Positions 17,372-26,889 of a DNA stretch of 64,000 nucleotides are shown in pieces. Within the stretch, counting starts at the first letter, position 1; every line of letters begins with the position of its first letter. Under the pieces are notes generated by a model. The model made no database searches and was not told the origin of the DNA. It worked only from the letters and a program-made list of their open reading frames with translations. Where the stretch lies: NCBI RefSeq assembly GCF_000355765.4, contig NZ_CP021106.3:1955137-2019136 (forward strand). Direction: 5' to 3'. The DNA is from Nitrosospira lacus (GTDB lineage: Bacteria > Pseudomonadota > Gammaproteobacteria > Burkholderiales > Nitrosomonadaceae). The translations under genes and the position numbers were made by a program.

Positions 17372-19564
17372 TTGAAAACCCCCCTACCTGATGGTTGCCG
17401 GGTAGCAAGCCTGGTTACCCTGGCATTTGCATCCGGCTTCTCTTCGGCTCAGCCTCCCTCCCAGCAAACTTCCTACCCGGTGGCTTCGTCTTCGAACGCC
17501 CAGCCCACGCTCAACCCCGTTGTCGTCACGGGCACCCGCGTCGATCAGTCGAGCTTCTTGCTGCCCATGTCCATCGACGTTGTTGAGTCACCTGTTATTC
17601 GGGACGGGCGGCCTCTTGTCAACCTTTCGGAAGCGCTGTCCCGCGTTCCCGGCCTGGTTATCCAGAACAGGCAGAACTACGCCCAGGATCTGCAAATATC
17701 CAGCCGTGGCTTCGGTGCACGCTCGACTTTCGGGATTCGCGGCATACGGATGATTGTGGATGACATTCCCGCCACTATGCCGGACGGCCAGGGCCAGGCG
17801 GCTACTATCAATCTGGGGTCGGTCAAACGCATCGAAGTACTGCGGGGTCCTTTTTCCGCCATCTATGGCAATGCCCCGGGCGGCGTGATACAGGCGTACA
17901 CCGAGGAGGGTCCGCCGGGCACGGAGTTATCCGCCATGCTGCTGGGAGGCAGCTACGGCACGACCCGCGCGGAGCTCAAGCTTGGCGGTACACTCGGTGC
18001 AACGGGGGCTACCGGAACAGGTCCTTTCAATTACGTGGTGGACATTTCACGCTTCGAGACGCACGGCTATCGCGATCACAGCGCCGCCGCCCGCTATCAG
18101 GCGAGCGCAAAACTGACCTACCGGTTCACCCATGACGCCACCCTTACGCTGGTGACCAATGAACTGCATCAGGGCGGCACGCAGGACCCGCTCGGGTTGA
18201 CGCGCGCGCAGATGAGTGTGGATCCACGTCAGGCGGACAAAAGCGCCACGACTTTCAATACCCGTAAAAGTATCGACAATACGCAGGGTGGCCTGGTTTA
18301 TGAACATAAACTTTCTCCCTCGAACACGATCAAGCTGATCGGCTATGCGGGTACGCGGGAGATCCTGCAATTTCTCGCCATACCGCGCGGTGCGCAGATT
18401 CCGATTACCAGTTCCGGGGGCGTGGTCGATCTGGAGCGTCAGTTCGGTGGACTGGGTTTGCGATGGACGCACCGCACCAGCGGTCCACGGCCGTTAACGC
18501 TGACAATGGGGATCGACTACGACAGCTCGAAGGAGCGGCGCAAGGGTTTCGAAAACTTCGCCGGTACAGTGTTAGGAGTACGCGGCGATCTGCGCCGCAA
18601 TGAGAACAATACGGTCACCAGCTTTGGCCAGTATGCGCAGGCCGAGTGGCAATTCGTGCCGTCCTGGATACTCTCTGCCGGGGTGCGCCATACTGAGGTG
18701 AAATTCAAATCCGAGGATTTTTTCAGCGGTACCGGCAACCCCGATGACAGCGGCGGCATGACTTTCCACAATGTGAACCCGGTACTGGGACTATTGTACA
18801 AGGCCACATCCAGCCTCAATCTGTATGTCAGCACCGGTAGCGGTTTTGAAACGCCCACGTTCGCCGAGCTTGCTTATCGGCCGGATGGCGGCAGTGGCCT
18901 GAATTTCGCGCTGCGGCCAAGCCGGAGCCTCAACATGGAGGCGGGACTCAAGTGGCTGCCAACCGGCAATACGCGCGTCAATCTCGCGCTTTTCCAGGCT
19001 TTCGTCAGCGGCGAAATCCTGCCTGCCACCAATTCCGGCGGCCGAGCCACCTTCCAGAATGCGGCCGACACCACACGGCGCGGCGTGGAACTCTCCCTCG
19101 ATTCCCGTTTCGGACGGGACCTGTCCGCATTTCTATCCTATACTTATCTCGATGCTGTTTTTCAAGATGCTTATACCTATCGCCCAACAGCGGCACCGAG
19201 CAGGGTGACCGTGGCCGCCGGCAATTTTCTGCCCGGCGTGCCACGCAATACGGCTTATGCGGAGTTAACCTGGCGGCGCGGCCAACCAGGTTTTTCAGCG
19301 GCGGTGGAGGCGATCTACCGGGATAGAATCTTTGTCAACGATATCAATACCGAAGCGGCGAAGCAGTATGCAATGGCAAACCTTCGTCTCGCCTATTCGC
19401 ATCAGTTTGGCGGTTGGAAATTCACCGAATTTGTTCGGGTGGATAATATCGCCGATACAAAATACAGTGGATCGGTAATCGTGAATGAAGGCAACGGCCG
19501 CTTTTATGAGCCTGCACCGGGCCGTAATTACATGGTGGGAGTGAGCGCGAGTTACACCTTCTAG
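17372..19564 (+). CDS. pqqU: TonB-dependent receptor, PqqU (YncD)-like
   Basis: A 730-residue outer-membrane receptor from a TTG start (no ATG is available). It has a signal peptide to about residue 26 and the plug domain at about residues 50-165. The plug carries VNLSEALSRVPGLVIQNRQN, YAQDLQISSRGFGARSTFG, PATMPDGQGQ and VLRGPFSAIYGN. A 22-strand barrel follows, ending in YTF. The NRQNYAQD and PDGQGQ plug signature is what I associate with E. coli YncD/PqqU, which imports pyrroloquinoline quinone; this function is transferred by similarity. No ABC or TonB genes adjoin it. Confidence 0.85.
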   Translation: MKTPLPDGCRVASLVTLAFASGFSSAQPPSQQTSYPVASSSNAQPTLNPVVVTGTRVDQSSFLLPMSIDVVESPVIRDGRPLVNLSEALSRVPGLVIQNRQNYAQDLQISSRGFGARSTFGIRGIRMIVDDIPATMPDGQGQAATINLGSVKRIEVLRGPFSAIYGNAPGGVIQAYTEEGPPGTELSAMLLGGSYGTTRAELKLGGTLGATGATGTGPFNYVVDISRFETHGYRDHSAAARYQASAKLTYRFTHDATLTLVTNELHQGGTQDPLGLTRAQMSVDPRQADKSATTFNTRKSIDNTQGGLVYEHKLSPSNTIKLIGYAGTREILQFLAIPRGAQIPITSSGGVVDLERQFGGLGLRWTHRTSGPRPLTLTMGIDYDSSKERRKGFENFAGTVLGVRGDLRRNENNTVTSFGQYAQAEWQFVPSWILSAGVRHTEVKFKSEDFFSGTGNPDDSGGMTFHNVNPVLGLLYKATSSLNLYVSTGSGFETPTFAELAYRPDGGSGLNFALRPSRSLNMEAGLKWLPTGNTRVNLALFQAFVSGEILPATNSGGRATFQNAADTTRRGVELSLDSRFGRDLSAFLSYTYLDAVFQDAYTYRPTAAPSRVTVAAGNFLPGVPRNTAYAELTWRRGQPGFSAAVEAIYRDRIFVNDINTEAAKQYAMANLRLAYSHQFGGWKFTEFVRVDNIADTKYSGSVIVNEGNGRFYEPAPGRNYMVGVSASYTF

Positions 19565-19593
19565 GGTAGCGGGTCATTCTGTTTGGAGCTTAA

Positions 19594-20691
19594 GTGGCGG
19601 AAGTTGAGTATCAGTTGACCCAGATGATTCTTTGCAGGAAGTCATTGGCCCGGGCAGTCCGGACAGCGTTGAGTTCCGGGACACTTGGGCGGGGCGTAAT
19701 TGCGCGTGCGTGCCATACTTTATGCTTTGGTGCCCTTCTCTTTGTCATTCTCGTTTTACAAACAGGGTGCGCATTGATTGAGCAGGTGCGTTGCGTACCT
19801 CACAACGCCCACAATGAGGAAAAACAATCGTCATATCGCGAAGAGGAACTGGCGGCGTGTCTCGGCAAGAATCCGGTAGCCCATGGAGGCGTTCGTCACT
19901 CTGTCTTCTGTTTTGGTACGGACCATTCCAGACCACCCGTCGTTTTGCTACATGAGTTACCTGGCCTCTCTGCCAAGACTCTGCAATATGCGGAAAGCCT
20001 TTCCACAGATTTTACCGTGTATGTGCCAATGCTATTCGGCACAGTGAATCAGGAATCTACTTCACGTGGAATACTCGCGTTCTGGTTTAATCGTGAATGG
20101 AATGGATCAGAACTTGACGGCAATGCCCCCATCGTGCAATGGCTTCGCAATATGATGAATCAAATAGAGAAAAGACACCCAAATCAAGATATTGGTGTGA
20201 TTGGGAATTGCCTGACGGGCTCTCTGCCATTGTTATTACTTGATAACATGAATGTAAAAGCCATTGTATTGGCGCAGCCCACTCTGCCGATACCGATCTT
20301 CTACTATAGTGACGACGACCGCCGGTCTCTGGGCGTATCGAAAAGTGAATTGAACAATGCGAAGAACAATGCAATGGATCGGGACGCGAAAATATATGGG
20401 GTGAGATTCGAAAACGACTGTGTTTCGCGGCCGGAAAAACGGGAGGTCCTGATGAAGGAATTTGGCGGTCGCTATATCGATGCGCAGGTTCGAGAGTCCG
20501 AATACATGACACCGGAGCAATGTGCAACACAAGATTGCGCCAAGGCGCATAGTATATTGATAGGGGAATGGAATGCCGGAAAAAAATGCAGCCCTTCCGA
20601 AGTCAGGCGCAAAGAGGTCCGTGAATTCCTCAAGAGCCCGTCGACCTTCACTCCGGGTAGCTTACCCACATGCACCGAATCTGATCATTAA
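19594..20691 (+). CDS. Lipoprotein, dienelactone-hydrolase-like alpha/beta hydrolase
   Basis: A 365-residue protein from GTG 19594, chosen because TTGGAGC precedes it. A hydrophobic stretch (LLFVILVLQTGCALIEQ) ends in a lipobox with Cys 59, predicting a membrane-anchored lipoprotein. The hydrolase fold shows PPVVLLHELPGLS (oxyanion region) and the nucleophile elbow GVIGNCLTGSLPL, where Cys replaces Ser as in dienelactone hydrolases. A late Asp/His pair is plausible (CAKAHSILIGEWN) but not certain. The substrate is unknown. It follows the receptor by 29 bases and could be co-transcribed. Confidence 0.7.
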   Translation: MAEVEYQLTQMILCRKSLARAVRTALSSGTLGRGVIARACHTLCFGALLFVILVLQTGCALIEQVRCVPHNAHNEEKQSSYREEELAACLGKNPVAHGGVRHSVFCFGTDHSRPPVVLLHELPGLSAKTLQYAESLSTDFTVYVPMLFGTVNQESTSRGILAFWFNREWNGSELDGNAPIVQWLRNMMNQIEKRHPNQDIGVIGNCLTGSLPLLLLDNMNVKAIVLAQPTLPIPIFYYSDDDRRSLGVSKSELNNAKNNAMDRDAKIYGVRFENDCVSRPEKREVLMKEFGGRYIDAQVRESEYMTPEQCATQDCAKAHSILIGEWNAGKKCSPSEVRRKEVREFLKSPSTFTPGSLPTCTESDH

Positions 20692-20746
20692 CAGGGTCAG
20701 ATGGAGAATGCCGCTGCCGGAGTTCAGGCATGATCTCGCCCGGTGG

Positions 20747-21064
20747 CTAGGATAGGGCCTCAAGCCCCGCGCCGCATTGCCAGCATAATTGAAAATTGCG
20801 CGGGTTTTCTTCACCGCACGCGCGGCAGAACACGACACGGGTTTCGCGAGGAGCTTTTTCAAAAGTGCTTACGATTGCCTGTCCCCGTGCAAAATCACTG
20901 TCGTTGATAACCCACACTTCGGGGTAGGCATGGGTGAACGGGATATCTCCCATCCCGCCCTGCGCGTGTTCATTGAATAATCTGGCGGCTATGTAGGCAT
21001 GCCCGAGAAGATCCAGCATGATTTGGGCTTCCATCAGATTGGCGGCGGAGCAGAGTTTCTTCAT
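20747..21064 (-). CDS. DUF2007 protein with C-terminal zinc ribbon
   Basis: A 105-residue protein starting MKKLCSAANLMEAQIMLDLL, the normal beginning of DUF2007 (putative signal-transducing, PII-like fold). Around residue 40 is HAYPEVWVINDSDFARGQAIV. The tail is a zinc ribbon with C-x2-C (FCRACGEEN) and C-x2-C (LCWQCGAG). An in-frame extension to 21277 exists but lies outside the conserved domain. Role unknown; it is probably a small cytosolic metal-binding or regulatory protein. It converges with the lipoprotein gene. Confidence 0.75.
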   Translation of the reverse strand: MKKLCSAANLMEAQIMLDLLGHAYIAARLFNEHAQGGMGDIPFTHAYPEVWVINDSDFARGQAIVSTFEKAPRETRVVFCRACGEENPRNFQLCWQCGAGLEALS

Positions 21065-21453
21065 TTGCCGTGGTATGCGAGAAATTTCATATCTTTCCAT
21101 TCGAGCCAGATGATCCATCAGGTGGCTCTCCGAGCCTACTTGGTGCTGATTGTCGGTTTGCGGCCATTTTCGCCGCTTGCCCAGCGTCCCCAGACGAGGC
21201 TGTGGGTTTCTCCCAGCCGATAAAACTGCCTCGCTCTCATCTTGCGTCGGATGGATTATCCGGGTTGAAAGCAGCAAGTATGAGGCACCAGCGCCTCGCT
21301 GTTGGGTTTGAGTTTAGCCTATTTCAGGGCAGAACGTGAATCCTCCGCTATTGATCCCGGGATTACGAGCACCGTAAGCAAAACCAGTAACGTATTTCTT
21401 TTTCGTTATATCCGGTTTCGGCCACCTGTCACATAAGGGATTTCAAGGTGGAC

Positions 21454-21500
21454 TTGACACTCCTAATGTGATGCACTAACATCAGGTGCATCACATTAGG
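21454..21500 (+). promoter_or_regulatory. Sigma70 promoter inside a perfect operator palindrome
   Basis: TTGACA (21454-21459) and TAACAT (21477-21482) are spaced by exactly 17 bases. The -10 occupies the 9-base loop of a perfect 15-base inverted repeat: CCTAATGTGATGCAC (21462-21476) and GTGCATCACATTAGG (21486-21500). The RBS and ATG of the regulator-like gene follow at 21506 and 21518. This is the layout expected for tight autorepression. Confidence 0.85.
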
Positions 21501-21517
21501 AAACCGGAGTGCTTGTC

Positions 21518-22012
21518 ATGCCCACGTCGAAGCCGCGCATTACCATTACGCTTACCGATCATCAGCACGCTCTCCTGCGCACGATTAGCGATGCAGGCGG
21601 TCAAAGTATGAGCGGGATCGTTTCGGAATTCATGGTGGTTGCGCAACCCACGCTTGAGCGCATGGCCACTGCTTTCCGGCAACTCAAACAGGACAGGGAA
21701 TCAGACCATCAGCGCATAATCGAAATGTTTTCCGAATTGCAATCCGGCCGTGAAAATAGCGCACAGTCATCTTTGGAGCGTTTGATGCCCCTTGGGTCCG
21801 TGGGTCAAGGGGATTCAACCCTGGGTAGCAGAGCGGATGCGCTGCAGTACCGGGCAAGCGTGGATACGATACGGCCAGTCACTCCGGCTTCCCCGGACGT
21901 GCACAGCGGAATGGAGCCCGGCTATAAGAAAAAGAAAAGGAGCCGCTCGGAATCCGCCATATCTCCCAGAAACTACTCTGTTAAAGACAGGGAAAAGAAT
22001 GATGAGATTTAA
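21518..22012 (+). CDS. Ribbon-helix-helix-like regulator with disordered tail
   Basis: A 164-residue protein; GGAGT lies seven bases before ATG 21518. Residues 5-45 (KPRITITLTDHQHALLRTIS, then GQSMSGIVSEFMVVAQPTLERM) have the beta-strand/helix/helix plan and the Ser-Met-Ser capping box of phage RHH regulators. The remaining two thirds are polar and basic (KKKKRSRSESAIS) and look disordered. It lies directly downstream of the perfect palindrome, so it is probably an autoregulator. The long tail is unusual for RHH proteins. No partner toxin follows; the SulP gene starts 142 bases later. Confidence 0.7.
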   Translation: MPTSKPRITITLTDHQHALLRTISDAGGQSMSGIVSEFMVVAQPTLERMATAFRQLKQDRESDHQRIIEMFSELQSGRENSAQSSLERLMPLGSVGQGDSTLGSRADALQYRASVDTIRPVTPASPDVHSGMEPGYKKKKRSRSESAISPRNYSVKDREKNDEI

Positions 22013-22154
22013 GGAATGTCTGAAGGAATTCCCGTATTTGCCCCGCAAGACCTCGATAACAGCTTTGCGGGATGGGATAGCCATCCTCCCGTTTTTCAAT
22101 AGCCCGGTAGATGAATTGCGGTCGGATGCATCCCGTGCATGGAGACAATAATTC

Positions 22155-23519
22155 ATGTCATCCGATCATCGTGAACCCCCGGCACCCTTACACGACCAGG
22201 ACTTGACCGACACAACGAAAGAAGTCGCTTCGCCACCCGGTCCAGTGGCGTCGGCGGCATTCCAGGCTAAATACATTGCCCGCGATATCCAGGCGGGCAT
22301 CATAACCGGGGCGATGGCGATCCCGCTGACGGTGGGCATTGCCTTGATGTCCGAGTACCCGATCAAGGTTGCTCTGGCAACGGTTGCATTTGCCTGTTTC
22401 ATCGGCTGGATCAATGCCTTCATCAGGCCAGGCAACTATATCGGCGCGCCCGGCGTCGCGGCGGGCCTGGCGCCGGTCCTGGCGATGGGGGTTCACAGTT
22501 TCGGCATGGAAAACATGGCGTTCGTTATTTTCCTGACCGCATTCATGCAAGGCCTGATATGGAAATTCAATTGGCAGAAATATATCCTGCTGGCGGTACC
22601 GAGCTACCTCGTCGAAGGATTGCTGGCGGGAGTGGGCTTGAAGATCGCCCTCAAGTTCCTGACATTTACCTATGAGCTGCCTATTGACCAGGAATCGGCC
22701 GATGCGTTCTGGAATGGCGCACGCATACAAATGGCGCTCATCTCGCTGGCCGGTTTCGCGACGTTCGTGTATCTGTTCTCGAAATTCAAGGACACGAAAC
22801 CCGCCATTCCTTACTTCCTGTTGATCGGGGCAAGCATCGTGCTGGCGCACTTCATGCCCATGTCCATGCTGCACGTGGATGATGTTCAGCTTCGCCTCGA
22901 CTTTCCGATCCCGCAGTTTGACAGTGCACTGACCTGGATGTATGTGATTGGTTTTGCAGCCATGCTGGCGGTGATCGACGTAATCGAACAGGTCATGAGC
23001 AACGCCGCCATCGAGAAGATCGATCCGCTAAAACGCAAATGCAACACCAACAACAGCTTGCTGGCTATCTGGATAGCCAATATGGGTTCCAGCTTCTTTG
23101 GCGGCATGACCAATCTGGACGGCTTGGCAAAGAGCACCACCAATAAGCTGGCCGGTGCCATGACCAAGTTTTCCGTCCTCATCATCGGCATCGTGGTCAC
23201 CTTCTTTGTCATGAATTCCCAGTATCTCGAATTTCTTCCCAAGTTTTCGCTCGCGGCGATCATGATATTTTCCGGGTGGAAAATGATCATGGGGCTGTGG
23301 CACGTGGCGAGTCACGGCCAATACGCCATGATACTTGCCACCCTTTGCGGATTGCTGGTCTACAAGGTGGGAATTTTCGAAGGCTTGCTGATCGCCATGG
23401 CGGTGCATGGTGTTATCAATTATGTTGTTCTTAATCAGGCCAGCAACATACCCGGTAAAACCATTATTAAAAAATACCTGCAAAAATTTTCCTCGGGTGG
23501 AGGAGGGGGCCCTGATTAA
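22155..23519 (+). CDS. SulP-family anion permease without a STAS domain
   Basis: A 454-residue polytopic membrane protein with about 10-12 hydrophobic spans. The first span region carries ARDIQAGIITGAMAIPLTVG, the SulP signature near TM1, and a later segment IDVIEQVMSNAAIEKIDPLK matches the loop after TM8. The usual cytoplasmic STAS domain is absent and the protein ends in a Gly-rich tail (FSSGGGGGPD). SulP proteins move sulfate, bicarbonate or other anions. Without STAS and without neighbouring carbonic anhydrase or cys genes, the substrate is open. Confidence 0.85.
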   Translation: MSSDHREPPAPLHDQDLTDTTKEVASPPGPVASAAFQAKYIARDIQAGIITGAMAIPLTVGIALMSEYPIKVALATVAFACFIGWINAFIRPGNYIGAPGVAAGLAPVLAMGVHSFGMENMAFVIFLTAFMQGLIWKFNWQKYILLAVPSYLVEGLLAGVGLKIALKFLTFTYELPIDQESADAFWNGARIQMALISLAGFATFVYLFSKFKDTKPAIPYFLLIGASIVLAHFMPMSMLHVDDVQLRLDFPIPQFDSALTWMYVIGFAAMLAVIDVIEQVMSNAAIEKIDPLKRKCNTNNSLLAIWIANMGSSFFGGMTNLDGLAKSTTNKLAGAMTKFSVLIIGIVVTFFVMNSQYLEFLPKFSLAAIMIFSGWKMIMGLWHVASHGQYAMILATLCGLLVYKVGIFEGLLIAMAVHGVINYVVLNQASNIPGKTIIKKYLQKFSSGGGGGPD

Positions 23520-24010
23520 CGAAGGTCTTTCACCGAATGCCAATTTTACAAGCCGGATTTCAGTTCTCTTTCCCAAATATCACAGCTTATTGGTTTTGTT
23601 AATCTTTCGGGCTAATCTGATGATATCCAAAGGGATTTCTGTCTTTCAATAGTCCTCCGAAGTCCTCCGATGATGACTGCCCGGCGCACCATTCAGTTCG
23701 GGTGAGTCAGGGATAGGGGAAGCCAAAAGAAATGCAGGGTGTCGGGGTGTCATGAGTCCTTGCAAGTTGCTCCGCTATCATTAAAGTTCGCCTACCGGTT
23801 TCAGCACTGCTCAGTGTGCTACCGTACTGAAGCATTCCATAGAATTCCCCTACCATATCTCGCTGGTCAATCAATGGTCGAGGCCCATTCCGGCATGGCG
23901 TTGCGCTCCGGATACATATTGAACATGCCATGCATGACACGCCCCGGTGGCGGCGGAATAATACGTGCATGGCTTAGCTCCTCCAACGGATAACGTTTGA
24001 TAGAATTCAG
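23520..24010. other. Intergenic gap, no confident gene
   Basis: The region contains a short direct repeat (AGTCCTCCGA twice near 23651) and short open frames on both strands. None has a good RBS plus family resemblance. A minus-strand frame (23707-23970) contains an even-looking piece (YGSTLSSAETGRRTLMIAEQ) that might be a gene fragment, but I cannot assign it. Confidence 0.4.
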
Positions 24011-25192
24011 ATGGAAAGGGCCTATGATGTCGTTGTCATTGGCGCGGGTCCCGCGGGCTGTGCGGCTGCGCGCACTTTGTCCAGAGCCGGCTTGTCGATT
24101 GGCCTGTTCGACAAAGCTGTATTTCCCCGTGATAAAACCTGCGGGGATGCACTCATTCCCGATGCGCTTCATGCCCTGAAAAAACTGGGCCTGGCCCAAC
24201 GCGTAGCCCAGATTTCCTATTCCGTTCACGGCATGCGTCTGATCAGCTGCGACGGCACCGAGGTTGTGATCCGCGCGCATGGCGCGTGCATGCAGCGTTT
24301 GAAGCTGGATGAGTTGTTGCTGGATGGCGCCATCGAAACCGGCGTCAAATTTTTACCCGGACATGATTTCTGCGCTGTTTTTGATGAGAACGAGAAACTT
24401 TATCGGGTCGAATTCAATAAGGGCGGCGAAATCGTTTCCGCTCATGCGCCGTGGGTGCTGCTGGCAACAGGTGCCCATCCCGCGCCGATCAAACGCGCCG
24501 GTTTGTTGTTGAACGCCGAGTGCAGAAGTTTCGCCGTTCGCCAGTATGTGCGTAATGAACCTCTGGCAAAAAAATTCAATGAACTGATATTTGTCTTCGA
24601 TACTACTGTCAGAGGTGGTTATGGCTGGATTTTTCCAGGTCCGGATGCGGTATTCAATATCGGAATAGGGTTCTTCGGCTCCGCGCATAAGCACACTAAT
24701 CCTCGCCGCGATTACGAACGCTTTATTGCCAAACTGCCACTTGCACAAGAATTGATGCGCGATGGCGAGATCGTCAGCCCCCTCAGGGGTGCGCCACTTC
24801 GCACGGGGCTGTCGGGAACACGCTTTGCCGATGGCGGTCTGCTGGGCATAGGAGAATGCGTCGGCACGACGTTTCCCCTTACCGGCGAGGGTATCGGTAA
24901 AGCGATGGAAACGGGCATTCTTGCGGCGGAAGCCATTATCGGGAAATGCCAACTGGGCCGTGCTGCGGTGGCACAAACCTATAAACGAAGCATGGACGTC
25001 CTGCAGCCCAAGTTCGCAGTCTACCGTAAAGCCGAATTCCTGTTTAACTGGCCTTATTTGACCAACCGGTTGGTAAGGCATACACGCAGAAACGAAACGA
25101 CCCGCGGCAAGGTGGAAGGATTGTTTAACGAAACGACCGATCCCGCTTTTTTATTAACATTGCCCGGATGGATGAAAATTTTATTTCACTAA
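24011..25192 (+). CDS. Geranylgeranyl-reductase-family FAD oxidoreductase
   Basis: A 393-residue flavoprotein. The dinucleotide-binding motif YDVVVIGAGPAGCAAARTLS is at residues 5-24, followed by FDKAVFPRDKTCGDALIP, the family hallmark (PRxKxCGxxL). A GYGWIFPG segment follows, and then the FAD-closing GIGECVGTTFPLTGEGIGKA. The enzyme family reduces isoprenoid double bonds (archaeal lipid or chlorophyll side chains) or acts on related quinone/lipid substrates. No isoprenoid genes are adjacent, so the bacterial substrate is unknown. It is a single-gene unit. Confidence 0.85.
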   Translation: MERAYDVVVIGAGPAGCAAARTLSRAGLSIGLFDKAVFPRDKTCGDALIPDALHALKKLGLAQRVAQISYSVHGMRLISCDGTEVVIRAHGACMQRLKLDELLLDGAIETGVKFLPGHDFCAVFDENEKLYRVEFNKGGEIVSAHAPWVLLATGAHPAPIKRAGLLLNAECRSFAVRQYVRNEPLAKKFNELIFVFDTTVRGGYGWIFPGPDAVFNIGIGFFGSAHKHTNPRRDYERFIAKLPLAQELMRDGEIVSPLRGAPLRTGLSGTRFADGGLLGIGECVGTTFPLTGEGIGKAMETGILAAEAIIGKCQLGRAAVAQTYKRSMDVLQPKFAVYRKAEFLFNWPYLTNRLVRHTRRNETTRGKVEGLFNETTDPAFLLTLPGWMKILFH

Positions 25193-25254
25193 TCGCGAGG
25201 GAGCAGTCCTGCCAGTTTTTGCCGGACTCCATGTAGATCAGCTACCAAACGTTG

Positions 25255-25404
25255 TCATCCCAAGCCTGAAACATGCCTTGAAACCGCCTCAGTGATGCCA
25301 CATGGCCCTGTTTGCAAATGCCGGAACACTTCCTCCTGGGAAAGCGTGTGCCAATGTTCCGCCAGGTCTGGTTTCGTTGCGGGGATGGCAGCGTGATCAA
25401 TCAT
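25255..25404 (-). pseudogene. N-terminal fragment of a P-type cation ATPase
   Basis: 49 residues from ATG 25404 to TGA 25255. AEHWHTLSQEEVFRHLQTGP and GITEAVSRHVSGLG match the Cation_ATPase_N consensus (WHxLSxEEVLxxLxTxxxGLTxxEAxxR...G). Nothing of the transmembrane or phosphorylation domains follows downstream on this strand, so the rest of the gene has been deleted. It lies between the flavoprotein gene and ktrB. Confidence 0.7.
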
Positions 25405-25528
25405 CACAGAGTATTCTGTCGTCGTCTCGATACATGGGCGCGCCTCCAGGATTGCTTTCCTTTCATATACAGCGAAAATCAGGTAATCCGGCATTTGCTG
25501 AAGCTATCGGCCGGCTGATCCTTTTGCC

Positions 25529-26863
25529 TTACCCGATATTCATTTGGCCCGCAGGATACTGGATACTTTCGCCACGCGTATGTGCGAGGGTAAATGCGAT
25601 GGTTAGCGGCCCCACGCGGCCGATCAGCATCAGCACGATAATGATGATTTGACCGGCGACGGATAAATCAGCCGTTATTCCCCGCGATAATCCCACCGTG
25701 CCGGCGGCCGACACTGCTTCAAATGCCACATCCAGAAAATTTCCGCCTTCGGTCACAGTGAGCAAGAATATGCCCGTACTGACACAAAGCAGCGAGATAA
25801 CGATTATCGCCAGCGATTTCCGGATGATATCGAGCTGAATGCCGCGGCCGAACACGACAGGGCGCTCTTGTCCTCGCAAGAACGCCCAGGTCGCCAGCAA
25901 TACAACAATGAACGTACTGAGCTTTATCCCCCCGGCCGTCGAGCCGCTGCCACCGCCGATGAACATCAGCCCCATGATGAAAAATGCAGTGGAAGGAAAC
26001 AGCGCTCCGGTATCTAGCGTATTAAAGCCGGCGCTGCGCGGGGTAACGGCCTGAAACCAGGAGGTCCATAGTTTCGCGCCCCAGTCAGGCAGCGCCGCCA
26101 GCGTGGCGGGATTGCCGTATTCAAGTACCAGAATTACAGTCATTGCAACCAGATTGATAACCAGTGTGCCGACCAGCATCAGCTTGGTATGCAGCGCAAA
26201 GTGCCTGAAGCGTTTGTTGTCTATGATGTCGGCGATGACAACGAACCCTATTCCGCCAGAAATAAACAATAAGGAAATAACACTATTAACCAGGGGATTG
26301 TCCGCATAGGTCGTCAGGCTATCCGCCGCTAACGCAAAGCCCGCGTTATTAAATGCCGCAAGCGTATGGAAAAAACTGTAAAACAGCCCCTTGCCCCAAC
26401 CCATTTCCGGCACCCACTGCAAGGCCAGAAAAACGGTGCCGAGCAATTCCATTATCGCGGTAAATCCAATCGCCCAGAGCATTATGCGCCGCACATCACC
26501 TTGTCCGGTATGATTGAACGTTTCGCGCAACGCCGCGCGGTGTTTCAGTGCCAATTGGCCACGCGTCAGGTGAATGACGATGATGCCGAATGTCATGAGT
26601 CCCAAGCCGCCGCATTGCATGAGGATCAGCAATATCCAGTGCCCGAACAAGGTAAAATATGTGCCGGTATCGACGACAACGAGTCCGGTAACGGTCGAAG
26701 CTGAAACGGCTGTGAATAGCGCCTGCATCCATGACACCGGCTGATGGCTGGCGCCCGGCAATTTCAGAAGCAAAGTGCCGATCAAAGACAGCCCGAGATA
26801 GGATAAGGCCAAGGCCTGAGGAGGCGTCAGGCCGAGTATCCATTTTTTTATTGACTGGAACAA
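25529..26863 (-). CDS. ktrB: KtrB/TrkH-type potassium transporter subunit
   Basis: A 444-residue membrane protein with the repeated pore-loop design of TrkH/KtrB. Examples are FTAVSASTVTGLVVVDTGTY for the first selectivity-filter region, FHTLAAFNNAGFALAADS for the second, AVTPRSAGFNTLDTG for the third and AVSAAGTVGLSRGI for the fourth. It forms the ion-conducting subunit of a Na+-coupled K+ uptake channel gated by KtrA. The partner ktrA is upstream on the same strand, separated by a 365-base repeat element (26890-27254) that should not interrupt either frame. Confidence 0.9.
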   Translation of the reverse strand: MFQSIKKWILGLTPPQALALSYLGLSLIGTLLLKLPGASHQPVSWMQALFTAVSASTVTGLVVVDTGTYFTLFGHWILLILMQCGGLGLMTFGIIVIHLTRGQLALKHRAALRETFNHTGQGDVRRIMLWAIGFTAIMELLGTVFLALQWVPEMGWGKGLFYSFFHTLAAFNNAGFALAADSLTTYADNPLVNSVISLLFISGGIGFVVIADIIDNKRFRHFALHTKLMLVGTLVINLVAMTVILVLEYGNPATLAALPDWGAKLWTSWFQAVTPRSAGFNTLDTGALFPSTAFFIMGLMFIGGGSGSTAGGIKLSTFIVVLLATWAFLRGQERPVVFGRGIQLDIIRKSLAIIVISLLCVSTGIFLLTVTEGGNFLDVAFEAVSAAGTVGLSRGITADLSVAGQIIIIVLMLIGRVGPLTIAFTLAHTRGESIQYPAGQMNIG

Positions 26864-26889
26864 TTGCCTGCGAGAAATGTTTTTATCAT

